Positions 47,596 to 58,273 are shown, counted from the stretch's first letter. The stretch: 64,000 nt of DNA from Sideroxyarcus emersonii (GCF_021654335.1 NZ_AP023423.1:1797001-1861000); one strand, 5' to 3'. Numbers and translations: made by a program. Notes: generated by a model not told the origin, from the letters alone.

Positions 47596-50500
47596 GTTTC
47601 TCCGCCCTGTTCATCCGCCGCCCGGTGGGGACGACGCTGCTGGCGGTGGCCGTGGTGTTGCTCGGTGCCATTGCCTTCAAGCTGCTGCCGGTGTCACCGC
47701 TGCCGCAGGTGGATTTTCCCACCATCAACGTGAATGCCAACCTGCCCGGCGCCAGCCCCGACGTGATGGCGGCGACCGTGGCGACACCGCTGGAGCGCGC
47801 GCTGGGACGCATCGCCGGTATCACTGAAATGACCTCGTCCAGTTCGCTGGGCTCGACCAACATCACCATCCAGTTCGACCTGTCGAAGAACATCAACGAT
47901 GCGGCACGCGAAGTGCAGGCCGCCATCAATACGGCGCAGCCCATGCTGCCCACCGGCATGACCGGCAATCCGACCTACCGCAAGGTCAATCCGGCCGATG
48001 CGCCCATCATGATCCTGTCGCTGACCTCGAAGAGCCTGTCGCGCAGCCAGCTGTACGATGCCGCCTCGACCATCCTGGCGCAGAAGATCTCGCAGCTGCC
48101 GGGCATCGGACAGGTGACCGTGGGCGGCGGCGCGCTGCCGTCGGTGCGGGTCGATCTGGATGTGGACCAGCTCAACAACATGGGACTGAGCCTGGAGCAG
48201 GTGCGGCAGGCCATCGCCACCGCCAACATCAATGCCCCCAAGGGGGCGGTCGAGGACGCGCTGAATCGCTGGCAGATCCAGGCCAACGACCAGCTCACGC
48301 TTCCCGAACAATACGATCGGGTGATCGTGGCCTATCGCAGCGGCATCCCGGTGCGGCTCGACCAGGTCGCGCATGTCGGCATCGATAGCCAGAATGTGCG
48401 CAACATGGGGATGGCCAACGGCGAACCTTCGATCCAGCTGATCATCTCGCGCCAGCCGGGCGCCAACATCATCGATGCGGTCGAGTCGATCAAGGCGGCG
48501 CTGCCGGAATTCGAGGCCTCGATGCCGCCGGCGGTGGACGTGCACCTGATGTCGGACCGCACCGTCACCATCCGCGCCTCGCTGAAGGATTCCGAACACA
48601 CGCTGATCCTGTCGGTGCTGCTGGTCGCGCTGGTGGTCTTTGTGTTCCTGCGCGACTGGCGCGCCACGCTCATCCCGGCCATCGCCGTACCCATTTCGCT
48701 GGTCGGCACCTTCGCCGCCATGTACCTGCTGGATTACAGCCTGGACAACCTGTCGCTGATGGCGCTGATCGTCGCCACCGGTTTCGTGGTCGACGATGCC
48801 GTGGTGGTGCTGGAGAACATCATGCGCCACGTCGAGGAAGGCGTTCCGCCGATGCAGGCAGCGCTGCGCGGGGCGCGCGAAGTCGGCTTCACGGTGGTAT
48901 CGATGACGCTGTCGCTGGCCGCAGTGTTCCTGCCCGTGCTGCTGATGGGCGGCATCATCGGCCGCCTGTTCCGCGAATTCGCCGCCACGCTGTCCATCGC
49001 CATCTTCATCTCGCTGGCGGTCTCGCTCACGCTGACCCCGATGCTGGCCTCGCGCCTGCTCAAGCCGCGCAAGGACCGCCAGCCTGGCCGCATCGCGGCA
49101 TGGGGAGAGCGCGGCTATGCGAAATTGCTGCACGGCTACGACCGCAGCCTGACCTGGGCGCTCAGGCATCACCGGCTGATGCTGGTGGTGTTCTTCAGCA
49201 CCATCGCGCTGAATGTCTATCTGTACAAGATCGTGCCCAAGGGCTTCTTCCCCACCCAGGATACGGGCGTCATGATCGGCACCATCCAGGCCGACCAGGC
49301 GATCTCGTTCCAGGCCATGTCGCAGAAGCTGCAGGCCATCGTCGATATCATCAGGAAGGATCCGGCGATCCAGAATGTCGTGGCATTCACCGGCGGCGGC
49401 AGCGCCAACGGCGGCTTCATCTTCATCAGCCTGGTGCCCTACACGGAGCGTCCGGATGCGACCGGGGTCATCGCCAGGCTGCGGCGCAAGTTGAGCGGCA
49501 TCTCCGGCGCCCAGGTGTTCATGTCGCCGGTGCAGGACATCCGTGCGGGCGGCCGTCCTTCGCCTGCGCTGTACCAATACACGCTGCAGAGCGGCAACCT
49601 GAACGAGTTGCGCGAGTGGGAACCGCGCGTGCTGGCCGCCTTCAATCGCATCCCCATCCTGACCGAGGTGAACACCGACCAGCAGAGCAAGGGATTGCAG
49701 ATCGAGCTGGTCGTCAACCGGGAAGCAGCGGCCCGGTACGGGATCTCGGTGAACACCATCGACCAGACGCTGAACGATGCTTTCGGCCAGCGCCTGGTGT
49801 CGACCATCTACGCACCGCTGAATCAGTACCGCGTGGTGATGGAGGCGGACGCCAAATACCAGCAGCGCCCGGACGCGCTTGAGGACATCTACCTGATCTC
49901 CGCCGGCGGCCAGCGCGTGCCGCTGTCGGCACTGGCGCATTACGAGCAGGACACCACGCCCTTGCAGGTCAACCACCAGGGCCTGTTCGCCGCCTCGACG
50001 ATCTCGTTCAACCTCGCCCAGGGAGCGTCGCTCGGACAGGCACAGCAGGCGATCGCGGTGGAGATGGCCAGGATCGGCCTGCCCGGCACCGTGCAGGGCG
50101 GTTTCCAGGGCACGGCCAAACTGTTCCAGGACACGCTCAGCAACCAGCCCCTGTTCATCCTCACCGCCATCCTGGTGATCTACATCGTGCTGGGCATGCT
50201 GTACGAAAGCACCATCCATCCGCTGACCATCCTGTCGACGCTGCCCTCGGCCGGGATCGGCGCAGTCATGGCACTGATGCTGTTCCATACCGACTTTTCC
50301 ATCATCGCGCTGATCGGCGTGTTCCTGCTGATCGGCATCGTCAAGAAGAACGCCATCCTGATGGTGGATTTTGCGCTGCAGATAGAGCGGGAAACCGGGG
50401 CGAGCCCGCGCGACGCCATCCACGAAGCCTGCCTGCTGCGCCTGCGCCCGATCCTGATGACCACGCTTGCGGCACTCTTCACCGCATTGCCGCTGGCCCT

Positions 50501-50681
50501 GATCAGCGGCAATGGCGCCGAGCTGCGGCAGCCGCTGGGCATCTCGATCGCCGGCGGACTGATCGTCAGCCAGCTGATCACGCTGTACACTACCCCGGTG
50601 ATCTACCTGCAGCTCGACAAGTTCCGCCACTGGAGCCGCCGCCGCTGGGCGCGCCGCAACCACGCTGCAGCACAACACTAA
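47592..50681 (+). CDS. mdtC: RND multidrug efflux pump subunit (MdtC type)
   Basis: Second RND subunit, 1029 aa, starting inside the mdtB stop (ATGA). TM1 begins [19 protein letters not shown], and TM4 has [15 protein letters not shown] with the acidic pair. The C-terminal half has the second TM bundle ([31 protein letters not shown]). A heteromeric MdtBC pump with MdtA exports bile-salt-like detergents, novobiocin or flavonoids in E. coli; the substrate here is inferred only from homology. Confidence 0.94.
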   Translation: MSFSALFIRRPVGTTLLAVAVVLLGAIAFKLLPVSPLPQVDFPTINVNANLPGASPDVMAATVATPLERALGRIAGITEMTSSSSLGSTNITIQFDLSKNINDAAREVQAAINTAQPMLPTGMTGNPTYRKVNPADAPIMILSLTSKSLSRSQLYDAASTILAQKISQLPGIGQVTVGGGALPSVRVDLDVDQLNNMGLSLEQVRQAIATANINAPKGAVEDALNRWQIQANDQLTLPEQYDRVIVAYRSGIPVRLDQVAHVGIDSQNVRNMGMANGEPSIQLIISRQPGANIIDAVESIKAALPEFEASMPPAVDVHLMSDRTVTIRASLKDSEHTLILSVLLVALVVFVFLRDWRATLIPAIAVPISLVGTFAAMYLLDYSLDNLSLMALIVATGFVVDDAVVVLENIMRHVEEGVPPMQAALRGAREVGFTVVSMTLSLAAVFLPVLLMGGIIGRLFREFAATLSIAIFISLAVSLTLTPMLASRLLKPRKDRQPGRIAAWGERGYAKLLHGYDRSLTWALRHHRLMLVVFFSTIALNVYLYKIVPKGFFPTQDTGVMIGTIQADQAISFQAMSQKLQAIVDIIRKDPAIQNVVAFTGGGSANGGFIFISLVPYTERPDATGVIARLRRKLSGISGAQVFMSPVQDIRAGGRPSPALYQYTLQSGNLNELREWEPRVLAAFNRIPILTEVNTDQQSKGLQIELVVNREAAARYGISVNTIDQTLNDAFGQRLVSTIYAPLNQYRVVMEADAKYQQRPDALEDIYLISAGGQRVPLSALAHYEQDTTPLQVNHQGLFAASTISFNLAQGASLGQAQQAIAVEMARIGLPGTVQGGFQGTAKLFQDTLSNQPLFILTAILVIYIVLGMLYESTIHPLTILSTLPSAGIGAVMALMLFHTDFSIIALIGVFLLIGIVKKNAILMVDFALQIERETGASPRDAIHEACLLRLRPILMTTLAALFTALPLALISGNGAELRQPLGISIAGGLIVSQLITLYTTPVIYLQLDKFRHWSRRRWARRNHAAAQH

Positions 50682-50699
50682 TCAGCACAGGAATCCAGC

Positions 50700-52205
50700 A
50701 TGAGTCCGCGCAAGATATTCCCCCTCCATTCATCCCAACGGCGACCGCCAGCCAGCCTGTTCGGCTCCCGCCAAGCGCTCGCTCTGGGCGTCAGCCTGCT
50801 GCTGTCGGCCTGTGCGGTCGGCCCAGACTACGAACGGCCAAAAGTGGAATCTCCGGCCCAGTTCAAGGAAAACAAGGGCTGGGTACTGGCCGCCCCGCTG
50901 GCGGCACCGCCACAGGGCGATTGGTGGACGATCTTCGGCGACGAAACGCTCAACGCGCTGGAACCGCGCGTAGTCAGCGCCAACCAGAGCCTGCGCGCAT
51001 CGTATTTCGCCTACCAGCAGGCGCTGGCGCTCACAGACCTGGCGCGGTCGGCTGAATTTCCCACGCTGAGCGCCACGGTCTCCAGCAGCCGCTCCTCCTC
51101 CGGCACCTCGGCCGCGATCGGGGGTACCGGCACGACCACTACAGTCTCCGGCAAGACTGCCGGCTTCTCCGCCAGCTGGGCGCCCGACTTCTGGGGCAAG
51201 GTGCGTCGCCAGGTCGAATCCAATGAAGCCAGCGCCGAGGCCAGTCACGACAACCTGCTCGCGGCACAGCTCAGCCTGCAAGCCACGCTGGCGCAGAGCT
51301 ATTTCCAGATACGCCAGGTGGACAGCCAGATCGCGCTGGCGCAGGACACCGTAGCGGCGTACGAGAAGTTCCTGCAGCTGACGCAGAACCGCTATGCGTC
51401 CGGCGTCGCCACCAAGGCCGATGTGGCGCAGGCCCAGTCGCAGCTGGCCAACGCCCGCGTGCAGCTGGCCGCCTTCAATGTACAGCGCCCGCAACTGGAA
51501 CACGCCATCGCGGTGCTGGTCGGCGAAGCGCCCTCCAGTTTCACCCTGCCGCCGCAGCCCGGCCTGCCCCCGGCCCGCGCCATCCCGGCCGGCGTGCCGT
51601 CGCAGCTGTTGCTGCGACGCCCGGATCTGGGCGCCTCCGAGCGGCAAGTGGCGGCAGCCAACGCGCAAATCGGCGTGGCGAAATCGGCCTACTTCCCGGC
51701 GCTGACCATTTCCGCGCAACGCGGCTGGCACAGCACCGTGTTCACCAACCTGATCTCCGCGCCCAATGCGTTCTGGTCGGTGGGTCCGTCGATTGCCGAG
51801 ACCTTGTTCGATGCAGGCGCACGCAGCGCCCAGGTCGCTCAGAGCCAGAGCGCCTACCAGCAAGCGGTCGCACAATACCGCCAGCTCAGCCTGCAAGCCT
51901 TGCAGCAGGTCGAAGACCAGCTTGCTGCCTTGTCCGCGCTGGCCGAGGAAGTCAAACTGCAGGAGGACGCGGTGGCGGCGGCCGACGAATCGCTACGGCT
52001 GGCCACCAACCAGTACAAGGCGGGCACCGTGTCCTACCTGAACGTGATCACTGCCCAGACCATCGCCTACACCGCGCGCAACGGCAAACTGCAGATCTCG
52101 GGACAGCAGCTCGCCGCCAATGTGGCCCTGATCCAGGCGCTGGGCGGCAGCTGGGAAGCCGATGCGCAACCTTCACGGAACGCCGGCGTGGCGCAACAGC
52201 CATAA
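50700..52205 (+). CDS. RND outer-membrane channel lipoprotein (NodT/OprM family)
   Basis: Outer-membrane TolC-type channel for the MdtABC pump, 501 aa. The signal peptide ends in the lipobox LLLSAC near residue 38, then AVGPDYERP as in NodT/OprM lipoproteins. Two repeats of the OEP domain are visible by the strand-helix pattern (AGFSASWAPDFWGKVRRQVES and the second half with SVGPSIAETLFDAG). It lies 18 bases after mdtC, so the tripartite pump is encoded in one transcript. Confidence 0.93.
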   Translation: MSPRKIFPLHSSQRRPPASLFGSRQALALGVSLLLSACAVGPDYERPKVESPAQFKENKGWVLAAPLAAPPQGDWWTIFGDETLNALEPRVVSANQSLRASYFAYQQALALTDLARSAEFPTLSATVSSSRSSSGTSAAIGGTGTTTTVSGKTAGFSASWAPDFWGKVRRQVESNEASAEASHDNLLAAQLSLQATLAQSYFQIRQVDSQIALAQDTVAAYEKFLQLTQNRYASGVATKADVAQAQSQLANARVQLAAFNVQRPQLEHAIAVLVGEAPSSFTLPPQPGLPPARAIPAGVPSQLLLRRPDLGASERQVAAANAQIGVAKSAYFPALTISAQRGWHSTVFTNLISAPNAFWSVGPSIAETLFDAGARSAQVAQSQSAYQQAVAQYRQLSLQALQQVEDQLAALSALAEEVKLQEDAVAAADESLRLATNQYKAGTVSYLNVITAQTIAYTARNGKLQISGQQLAANVALIQALGGSWEADAQPSRNAGVAQQP

Positions 52206-52385
52206 TACTCGGCGCAAACGCCGGATTTCCCGGCCCAGAACGATCCGCCCTCGTGCCATCGCATGCATGCCGTCTGCTTGCCCGACTTGCGCGGATACCG
52301 ACCGCTGACAGCGCTCCCGAGCAAGTCGATTGAAGCCCCCGCCCGATAACGGTATAGTCCGCCCAACCCAAACCAAGATATCGAC

Positions 52386-54170
52386 ATGGCAGCCAAAGAA
52401 GCTCCAGGACACAAACTGAAACTGGCCGAGGTGCTGGAGATGCTGGTCGCCGACGGCATGGTCGGCAAGGCGGATGCCGATGCGCTCTTTGCCGAACACC
52501 GGCTGCGGCGGCACGATGCCCATCCCCTGATCATCGTGGCAGAGAAGAACTGGAAATCCCTGCTCGCTCCCTACCGCGTCATCACCCTGGATACGCTGAC
52601 CGAATGGATGGCCAGGAAAGTCGGCCTGGAATATCTCCACATTGACCCGATCAAGATCGACTTTACCAACCTGGTCGACCTGATGTCGATCGATTACGCC
52701 AACCGCTTCGCCATCATGCCGATCAGCATCGAGGGCAACGAACTGGTGGTGGCCACCGCCGAACCGTTCCTGCGCGACTGGGAAGAGACCCTCAAACACA
52801 CCTCGCGCAAGAATATCCGCCGCGTCTTTTCCTCGCCTGCCGAGATCAACCGCTACCTGGTCGAGTTCTACAACCTGGCACGCTCGGTGAAGAGCGCCAC
52901 CAAGGCCAGCCCCGATTCGCCCAACCTCGCCTCGTTCGAACAGCTGGTCGAACTGGGCAAGACCAACAAGCAGTTCGATGCCAACGACCAGCATATCGTG
53001 CATATCGTCGACTGGCTGTGGCAATACGCCTTCGATCAGCGCGCGTCGGATATCCATATCGAGCCGCGCCGCGAATCCGGCATCGTGCGCTTCCGTATCG
53101 ACGGCGTGCTGCACCAGGTGCATCAGCTGCCGATGTCGGTGGTCACCGCAATGACGAGCCGCATCAAGCTGCTCGGACGCATGGACCTGATGGAGAAGCG
53201 CCGCCCCCAGGATGGTCGCATCAAGACCAGGACCGAGAATGGGCAGGAGGTCGAATTGCGCCTTTCCACCCTGCCCACCGTGTTCGGAGAAAAGCTGGTG
53301 ATGCGCATCTTCGACCCGGAAGTGCTGGTGCGCGACTTTTCCGAACTCGGTTTCTCCGAAGACGACCGCGCACGCTGGCAGCTGATGACATCCAAGCCCA
53401 ACGGCATCATCCTCGTCACCGGCCCCACCGGTTCCGGCAAGACCACCACGCTGTATTCCACGCTCAAGCACCTGGCGACGCCGGAAGTCAATGTGTGTAC
53501 GCTGGAAGACCCGATCGAGATGGTGGAGCCGGCGTTCAACCAGATGCAGGTGCAGCAGGGACTCGACCTCGGCTTCGCCGAAGGGGTTCGCGCGCTGATG
53601 CGCCAGGACCCGGACATCATCATGGTAGGCGAGATACGCGACCTGGAGACCGCAGACATGGCGATCCAGGCAGCCCTGACCGGCCACCTGGTGCTGTCGA
53701 CCCTGCACACCAACGATGCGCCTTCCGCCATCACCCGCCTGCTCGACCTTGGCGTGCCCTACTACATGATCAACGCCACGCTGCTCGGCATCATGGCGCA
53801 GCGGCTGGTTCGCACGCTGTGCCCGCACTGCAAGCAGGCACGCCCGATCCAGGAAGACGATATCGAACTGTGGAACAACCTGGTCGCTCCCTGGAAAGCG
53901 AACCGGCCGGCGCAGCTGCAACAGCCGCACGGTTGCCTGGAATGCCGCATGACCGGCTATTCCGGCCGTGTCGGCATCTACGAGATACTGCTCATGTCGC
54001 CCGAGCTGCGCAAAATCATCAGCCCGGAGACCGATATCGCGGCCTTGCGCGAACAAGCCAGTCGCGAAGGCATGAAACCGCTGCGCATCTCCGGTGCGCT
54101 CAAGATCGCCGCCGGGCTGACCACGCTCGACGAGGTGCTGAAGACCGCACCACCGCCTGACCAAAGCTGA
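52386..54170 (+). CDS. PilB/GspE-family ATPase
   Basis: Hexameric assembly ATPase for a type IV pilus or type II secretion system, 594 aa. The N1/MshEN-like domain (residues 10-150) is followed by the ATPase core: YAFDQRASDIHIEPR, Walker A GPTGSGKTTTLY, the Asp box LEDPIEM, Walker B-like DPDIIMVGEIRD and the His box LTGHLVLSTLHTND. A zinc-type CPHC...CLEC pair is near the C-terminus. It stands alone, without pilC/pilD or gsp genes, but pilin genes lie about 9 kb downstream. Alternatively it could be a GspE paralogue of unknown system. Confidence 0.9.
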   Translation: MAAKEAPGHKLKLAEVLEMLVADGMVGKADADALFAEHRLRRHDAHPLIIVAEKNWKSLLAPYRVITLDTLTEWMARKVGLEYLHIDPIKIDFTNLVDLMSIDYANRFAIMPISIEGNELVVATAEPFLRDWEETLKHTSRKNIRRVFSSPAEINRYLVEFYNLARSVKSATKASPDSPNLASFEQLVELGKTNKQFDANDQHIVHIVDWLWQYAFDQRASDIHIEPRRESGIVRFRIDGVLHQVHQLPMSVVTAMTSRIKLLGRMDLMEKRRPQDGRIKTRTENGQEVELRLSTLPTVFGEKLVMRIFDPEVLVRDFSELGFSEDDRARWQLMTSKPNGIILVTGPTGSGKTTTLYSTLKHLATPEVNVCTLEDPIEMVEPAFNQMQVQQGLDLGFAEGVRALMRQDPDIIMVGEIRDLETADMAIQAALTGHLVLSTLHTNDAPSAITRLLDLGVPYYMINATLLGIMAQRLVRTLCPHCKQARPIQEDDIELWNNLVAPWKANRPAQLQQPHGCLECRMTGYSGRVGIYEILLMSPELRKIISPETDIAALREQASREGMKPLRISGALKIAAGLTTLDEVLKTAPPPDQS

Positions 54171-54202
54171 ACTTCCCCATCCATCATCCAACAGGAATCG
54201 AC

Positions 54203-55105
54203 ATGACACTGTCTGAACTCAACCAGCGATACGCCATCGGCAACCACGTGCAATTCAAGGAAATCGCCGACGGCGTGATCATCGCCGAAATTGCCAATCA
54301 GCACGCGGTCGCCAATATCGCATTGCAGGGCGCCCACATCGCCACCTTCCAGCCGCGCGGAGAAGAGCCGGTGATCTGGCTGTCGCCTTATGCCAAGTTC
54401 GCGCCGGGCAAATCCATCCGCGGCGGCGTGCCGATTTGCTGGCCATGGTTCGGCCCGCACAAGACCGACAGCAAGCTGCCCGGCCACGGCTATGCCCGGA
54501 CCGTGCCATGGGAAGTGCTGGAGACCCAGGCCCTGCCGGACGGCTCGACCTTCCTGCGCTTCGGCCTGATCGAAAGCGATGCCACCCGCGCGCAATGGCC
54601 GCACCCTTCCACCGTGCAGCTCGATGTCACCGTAGGCAAAGCATTGCGGGTCGAACTTGCCACCAGCAACACCGGCAAGGCTGCGTTCGAGCTCGGCGAG
54701 GCGCTGCATACCTACTTCCACATCAGCGATGTGGCAAAGATGACTATCCGCGGTCTGGAGAACTGCGAATACCTGGACAAGGTGCAGGATTTCGCCCGCT
54801 TCATCCAGAAGGACGGCATCGTGATCGAAAGCGAAGTCGACCGTGTCTACGTCAATACCGCGGCTGACTGCGTGATCGAGGACAAGGGCCTGAAGCGCGC
54901 CATCCGCATCGCCAAGCAGGGCAGCAAATCCACCGTGGTATGGAACCCGTGGACCGAGAAAGCCGACAAGATGGGCGATTTCGGCGAGAACGGCCACCGC
55001 GGCATGGTGTGCGTGGAAAGCGGCAACGCGCTGGAGAATGTCGTCACCGTCGCGCCCGGCGAGACGCATAAACTGGTGGCAATCTATAGCGTCGAGAAGC
55101 TGTAA
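54203..55105 (+). CDS. yeaD: D-hexose-6-phosphate mutarotase
   Basis: Aldose-1-epimerase-fold enzyme acting on hexose-6-phosphates such as glucose-6-phosphate, 300 aa. Typical blocks are QGAHIATFQP, WLSPYAKFAPGKSIRGGVPICWPWFGP, HGYARTVPW, ALHTYFHISDV with the catalytic His, and VVWNPW followed by MVCVESGNA near the end. It follows the PilB-like gene by 32 bases on the same strand; the functional link is unclear. Confidence 0.92.
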   Translation: MTLSELNQRYAIGNHVQFKEIADGVIIAEIANQHAVANIALQGAHIATFQPRGEEPVIWLSPYAKFAPGKSIRGGVPICWPWFGPHKTDSKLPGHGYARTVPWEVLETQALPDGSTFLRFGLIESDATRAQWPHPSTVQLDVTVGKALRVELATSNTGKAAFELGEALHTYFHISDVAKMTIRGLENCEYLDKVQDFARFIQKDGIVIESEVDRVYVNTAADCVIEDKGLKRAIRIAKQGSKSTVVWNPWTEKADKMGDFGENGHRGMVCVESGNALENVVTVAPGETHKLVAIYSVEKL

Positions 55106-55112
55106 CCATCGC

Positions 55113-55135
55113 TCATTCCGGCCTTGCCGGAATGA
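55113..55135. repeat. lone REP palindrome
   Basis: TCATTCCGGC / GCCGGAATGA with a 3-base loop; it is the same core as each half of the 112-bp repeats at 31455 and 58136. It sits just after the mutarotase stop. Confidence 0.75.
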
Positions 55136-55141
55136 CAAAAT

Positions 55142-55173
55142 AAAAAAGAGCCGCTTCGCAGCGGCTCTTTTTT
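55142..55173. terminator. bidirectional intrinsic terminator
   Basis: Thirteen-bp stem with core AGAGCCGC/GCGGCTCT and A/T runs on both sides, placed between the convergent mutarotase and efp genes, so it should serve both strands. Confidence 0.88.
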
Positions 55174-55193
55174 ATTGCAACGAAAAACCTGGC

Positions 55194-55760
55194 TTAGTTC
55201 GCGCGTTTCTTGAACTCGTTGGTGCGCGTGTCGATCTCGATCCTGTCGCCGATCTCGATGAATGCAGCCACCGGCAACTCGAAGCCGGAGCCTTTCAGCT
55301 TGGCAGGTTTCATCACCTTGCCGGAAGTGTCGCCGCGTACTGCGGGTTCCGTGTATTCGACTTCACGCACGATGGTGGTCGGCAACTCGACCGAGATGGC
55401 CTTGCCTTCGTAGAAAGTCACCTCGCACTTGTCTTCCATGCCGTCGGCCAGGTAGTTCACCGCGTCGCCGAGGTTCTCCTTTTCGACTTCGTACTGGTTG
55501 TACTCTTCGTCCATGAACACGAACATCGGGTCGGCATAGTAGGAATAGGTGCATTCCTTCTTGTCCAGGATGATCTGGTCGAACTTGTCGTCCGCGCTGT
55601 AGACTGCCTCGCTGGGCGCCTCGGTCAGCAGGTTCTTGAACTTGAACTTCACCACCGACCCGTTACGACCGGAGCGGCTGTATTCGGCTTTTTGCACCAC
55701 CAGCGGCTGGTTCTTCACCATCACCACATTGCCGGCGCGGAGTTCTTGAGCGATTTTCAT
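55194..55760 (-). CDS. efp: translation elongation factor P
   Basis: Helps ribosomes through polyproline stretches, 188 aa, three OB-like domains. The loop that is modified reads [11 protein letters not shown], with Arg32 at the tip where E. coli has a modified Lys34. Arg32-type EF-P is rhamnosylated by EarP, whose gene lies directly upstream in the same direction (40-base gap). The end [18 protein letters not shown] is typical. Confidence 0.96.
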   Translation of the reverse strand: MKIAQELRAGNVVMVKNQPLVVQKAEYSRSGRNGSVVKFKFKNLLTEAPSEAVYSADDKFDQIILDKKECTYSYYADPMFVFMDEEYNQYEVEKENLGDAVNYLADGMEDKCEVTFYEGKAISVELPTTIVREVEYTEPAVRGDTSGKVMKPAKLKGSGFELPVAAFIEIGDRIEIDTRTNEFKKRAN

Positions 55761-55800
55761 TTATGTTCCTATCTGGAGCTGGATTTTGAAGGCGCGCATT

Positions 55801-56940
55801 CTATGCAACTTGGTGGAAAAAATCCAGCAAATTCAATGCGAGATTGTTTCCCGACAGGCGCTGCGCCCAATCCCGCGCCTGTGCTTGCAGTTCCTCGCGG
55901 CAGGACAGGAATGCAGGCCACGCCGGCCCCGCCGAATTGCCGCAATTCCAGTCCAGCCATAATGCCTGCACCGCTTGCGACGCCTGCTGCGACAGCCTGT
56001 CGCAATACAAGTTCATGAAAGCCCGAAGTTTTTCCAGGTGCACCCCGTCGTGCTGCGGATAAATCTGCCAAATGAAGGGCTTGGCCGCCCATTGCGCGCG
56101 CACGCAGGAATCCTCGCCGCGCACAAAATTGCAGTCGCAAGCCCACAGCAGCTCGTCGTAACGCTCCTGTTCGACGAAAGGCAGTACATGCACACGCAGC
56201 CGTCCACGCTGCCAGACTGCCCCCGCCTTGCCTGCCTGCTGCCCGAAAAACGTCGCCACCTGGGGCAACGAGCGACCTTCCGGCAACAGGCAGGTCACGG
56301 GCCGGTCACCCTGCTCCCAGGCTGTCAGCAGCCCTTCCATCGCCGCATTCTCATAGCCGAACAGGGATACGCGCAGCTCGCCTGCCTGCCGTTCAGGCAA
56401 CCCCAGGCTGCTCCAGTATCGCTGCTGCGCCTCGGCATCGGACTGGAACGCATCGCGCCGCGCCAGCAGGTCGCGCTCCAGCAGCAGGCCGCCGGTCTTC
56501 CCGGTAAAACCGGGGAAGAAGAAGTACCTGGTCAGCGGCAAGTTCGGGTGCGGTGAAGGCAGCTTGTGGCAGCCCTCCACCCATGCTTCGGCAGACAGGT
56601 ATTCCAGGTTGACCCAGACTGGGGCGGTTTTCCGCGCCGCCATCGCCGCCAGGTAAGTCGGCGGCAATTTGCAGGCGAACGCCTCGATCACCAAATCGGC
56701 AGGCTCGACCGCAGGAAAACCGGCCGACCAGTGCCGCACCTCCACACCGCGACAAAGTTGCCGTTCCAGCATCACATCCGCCTCGGGGCACAGGCGCTGG
56801 AAGCTGGCCAGGTCATCCACCCACAGCCGTACCGCCTGCCCGTGCTCGTTTGCCAACTGCCGGGCCAGACGCCAGCAGACGCCGATGTCGCCGTAGTTGT
56901 CGACGACATTGCAGAAAATGTCGCACGACTCATTCCGCAT
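55801..56940 (-). CDS. earP: EF-P arginine rhamnosyltransferase EarP
   Basis: Inverting glycosyltransferase that transfers rhamnose from dTDP-rhamnose to Arg32 of EF-P, 379 aa. Family signatures are CDIFCNVVDNYGDIGVCWRLARQL near the N-terminus with the catalytic Asp region, LPFVEQERYDELLWACDCNFVRGEDSCVRAQWAAKPFIWQIYPQ for nucleotide-sugar binding, and the DUF2331-type end. ATG 56940 is chosen because the conserved block then begins at residue 6. Its start overlaps the preceding permease gene by 11 bases, so exporter and EF-P modification genes are joined in one transcript. Confidence 0.95.
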   Translation of the reverse strand: MRNESCDIFCNVVDNYGDIGVCWRLARQLANEHGQAVRLWVDDLASFQRLCPEADVMLERQLCRGVEVRHWSAGFPAVEPADLVIEAFACKLPPTYLAAMAARKTAPVWVNLEYLSAEAWVEGCHKLPSPHPNLPLTRYFFFPGFTGKTGGLLLERDLLARRDAFQSDAEAQQRYWSSLGLPERQAGELRVSLFGYENAAMEGLLTAWEQGDRPVTCLLPEGRSLPQVATFFGQQAGKAGAVWQRGRLRVHVLPFVEQERYDELLWACDCNFVRGEDSCVRAQWAAKPFIWQIYPQHDGVHLEKLRAFMNLYCDRLSQQASQAVQALWLDWNCGNSAGPAWPAFLSCREELQAQARDWAQRLSGNNLALNLLDFFHQVA

Positions 56941-58129
56941 GCAGTGCCTCCACCGGATCCAGCCGTGCCGCGCGCATGGCCGGCACCACTCCGGCAACCA
57001 GGCCGATGCTGATCGCCGTCAGCTCGGCCAGCACTGCAAACAGCCATGGCGTATGCACAGGCAGCGACGGGAACAGCCAGTGCAGCCCCTGTGCGATACC
57101 GATGCCCAGCGCCAGCCCCATCAGGCCGCCCAGCGCGGAGAGCAGCATGGCTTCGCTCAGGAACAGCATCAGCACCTGCTTTTCGCGCGCACCCAGCGCG
57201 CGCAGCAGGCCGATCTCGGCGGTGCGTTCGGTCACGGCCATGGTCATGATGGTGAGGATGCCGACGGCGCCCACCAGCAGCGAGATGCCGCCCAGCGCGC
57301 CGACGGCAAAAGTGAGGATGTTCAGCACCGAGCTCAGCACTTCCAGCGCCTTCTCCTGCGAGATCAGCGTGAAATCCTCGCGGCCGTGCCGCTCTTTCAT
57401 GCGCTCGCTGAGGATGCGGATGACCGTATTCGCGTCGACATCGGCGCGGTAGCTGACGTTGACCTCCATCAGGCCCGGGCGATTGAACAGTTCCATCGCT
57501 CGCGCCGCCGGAATGAACACGGTGTCGTCCATGTCCATGCCGAGGATCTGCCCTTTCGATTCCATCACCCCGATCACGCGGTAGCGCTGGCCGCCGATGC
57601 GCAGGTACTGCCCAAGGGGGTTCATGCCGCTGAACAGTTCCTGCTCGATCCTGGAGCCGATCACAACCTGCGCGCGCGCCTGTTCGTCGTCCGCATCCGT
57701 CCAGAAACTGCCGCTCTGCACTTTCATGGTGAACGCATCGCCGAAATCGCGCCCCTCGCCCAGCACCATGGTGCGCCGTGTCCTGCCGTTGGCGCGCACT
57801 TCGGCATTGCCCACCAGGCCCGGAATGACATGCTCGACATAGGGCAGGCGGCGCAAGGCATCGGCATCCTCAAGCGTCAGCGGCCGGACCGAACCGAAGA
57901 TGCCGACATTGCCGCCCTGCGTCTGCGTCTTGCCGGGCTGCACGCTGATGATGTTGGTGCCGAACTGCGAAAACTCGGACAGCATGAACTGGTGCAGCCC
58001 TTCGCCGATGGAGGTGAGCAGGATCACCGCGGCGATGCCGATGGCGATGCCCAGCCCGGTGAGGAAGCTGCGCATCCGGTAGGTGAGGAAACTGGATGAG
58101 GTCAGGGTGACCAGGTCGCGCAGGTACAT
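56930..58129 (-). CDS. MacB-type ABC transporter permease (second copy)
   Basis: A 399-aa FtsX/MacB-type permease. One TM near the N-terminus (FLTGLGIAIGIAAVILLTSIG), a large periplasmic MacB_PCD domain (residues 45-270), then three TM helices with ERTAEIGLLRALGAREKQVLMLFLSEA (coupling loop) and VPAMRAARLDPVEALHAE at the end. No ATPase domain is attached, so it uses the separate ATPase at 59479. It is paralogous to the permease just upstream, from which it is separated by a 112-bp repeat. Confidence 0.9.
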   Translation of the reverse strand: MYLRDLVTLTSSSFLTYRMRSFLTGLGIAIGIAAVILLTSIGEGLHQFMLSEFSQFGTNIISVQPGKTQTQGGNVGIFGSVRPLTLEDADALRRLPYVEHVIPGLVGNAEVRANGRTRRTMVLGEGRDFGDAFTMKVQSGSFWTDADDEQARAQVVIGSRIEQELFSGMNPLGQYLRIGGQRYRVIGVMESKGQILGMDMDDTVFIPAARAMELFNRPGLMEVNVSYRADVDANTVIRILSERMKERHGREDFTLISQEKALEVLSSVLNILTFAVGALGGISLLVGAVGILTIMTMAVTERTAEIGLLRALGAREKQVLMLFLSEAMLLSALGGLMGLALGIGIAQGLHWLFPSLPVHTPWLFAVLAELTAISIGLVAGVVPAMRAARLDPVEALHAE

Positions 58130-58135
58130 GCCATC

Positions 58136-58247
58136 GTCATTCCGGCGCAGGCCGGAATCCAGTAAATTGAACTAGCCCCGCGTAGCGGGACAACCCCCAG
58201 CTGCATGTTGAATAACCGTACTGGATTCCGGCCTGCGCCGGAATGAC
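58136..58247. repeat. 112-bp paired-palindrome repeat (REPIN-like), copy 2
   Basis: Same layout and length as 31455-31566: left unit 58136-58162, right inverted unit 58221-58247, and a middle dyad CCCGCGTAGCGGG. The left 27-base unit is identical to that of copy 1. It separates the two permease genes of one operon. Confidence 0.8.
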
Positions 58248-58273
58248 GGACTTCGTAGTGTTCAGTATTTCCA

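Noticed and set aside
47694-50678. A 994-codon ORF antisense to mdtC
   Set aside because: Its translation is rich in Arg, Gln, His and Asp with no motif, and mirrors a strongly conserved RND gene; GC-rich codon bias makes such antisense frames stay open.
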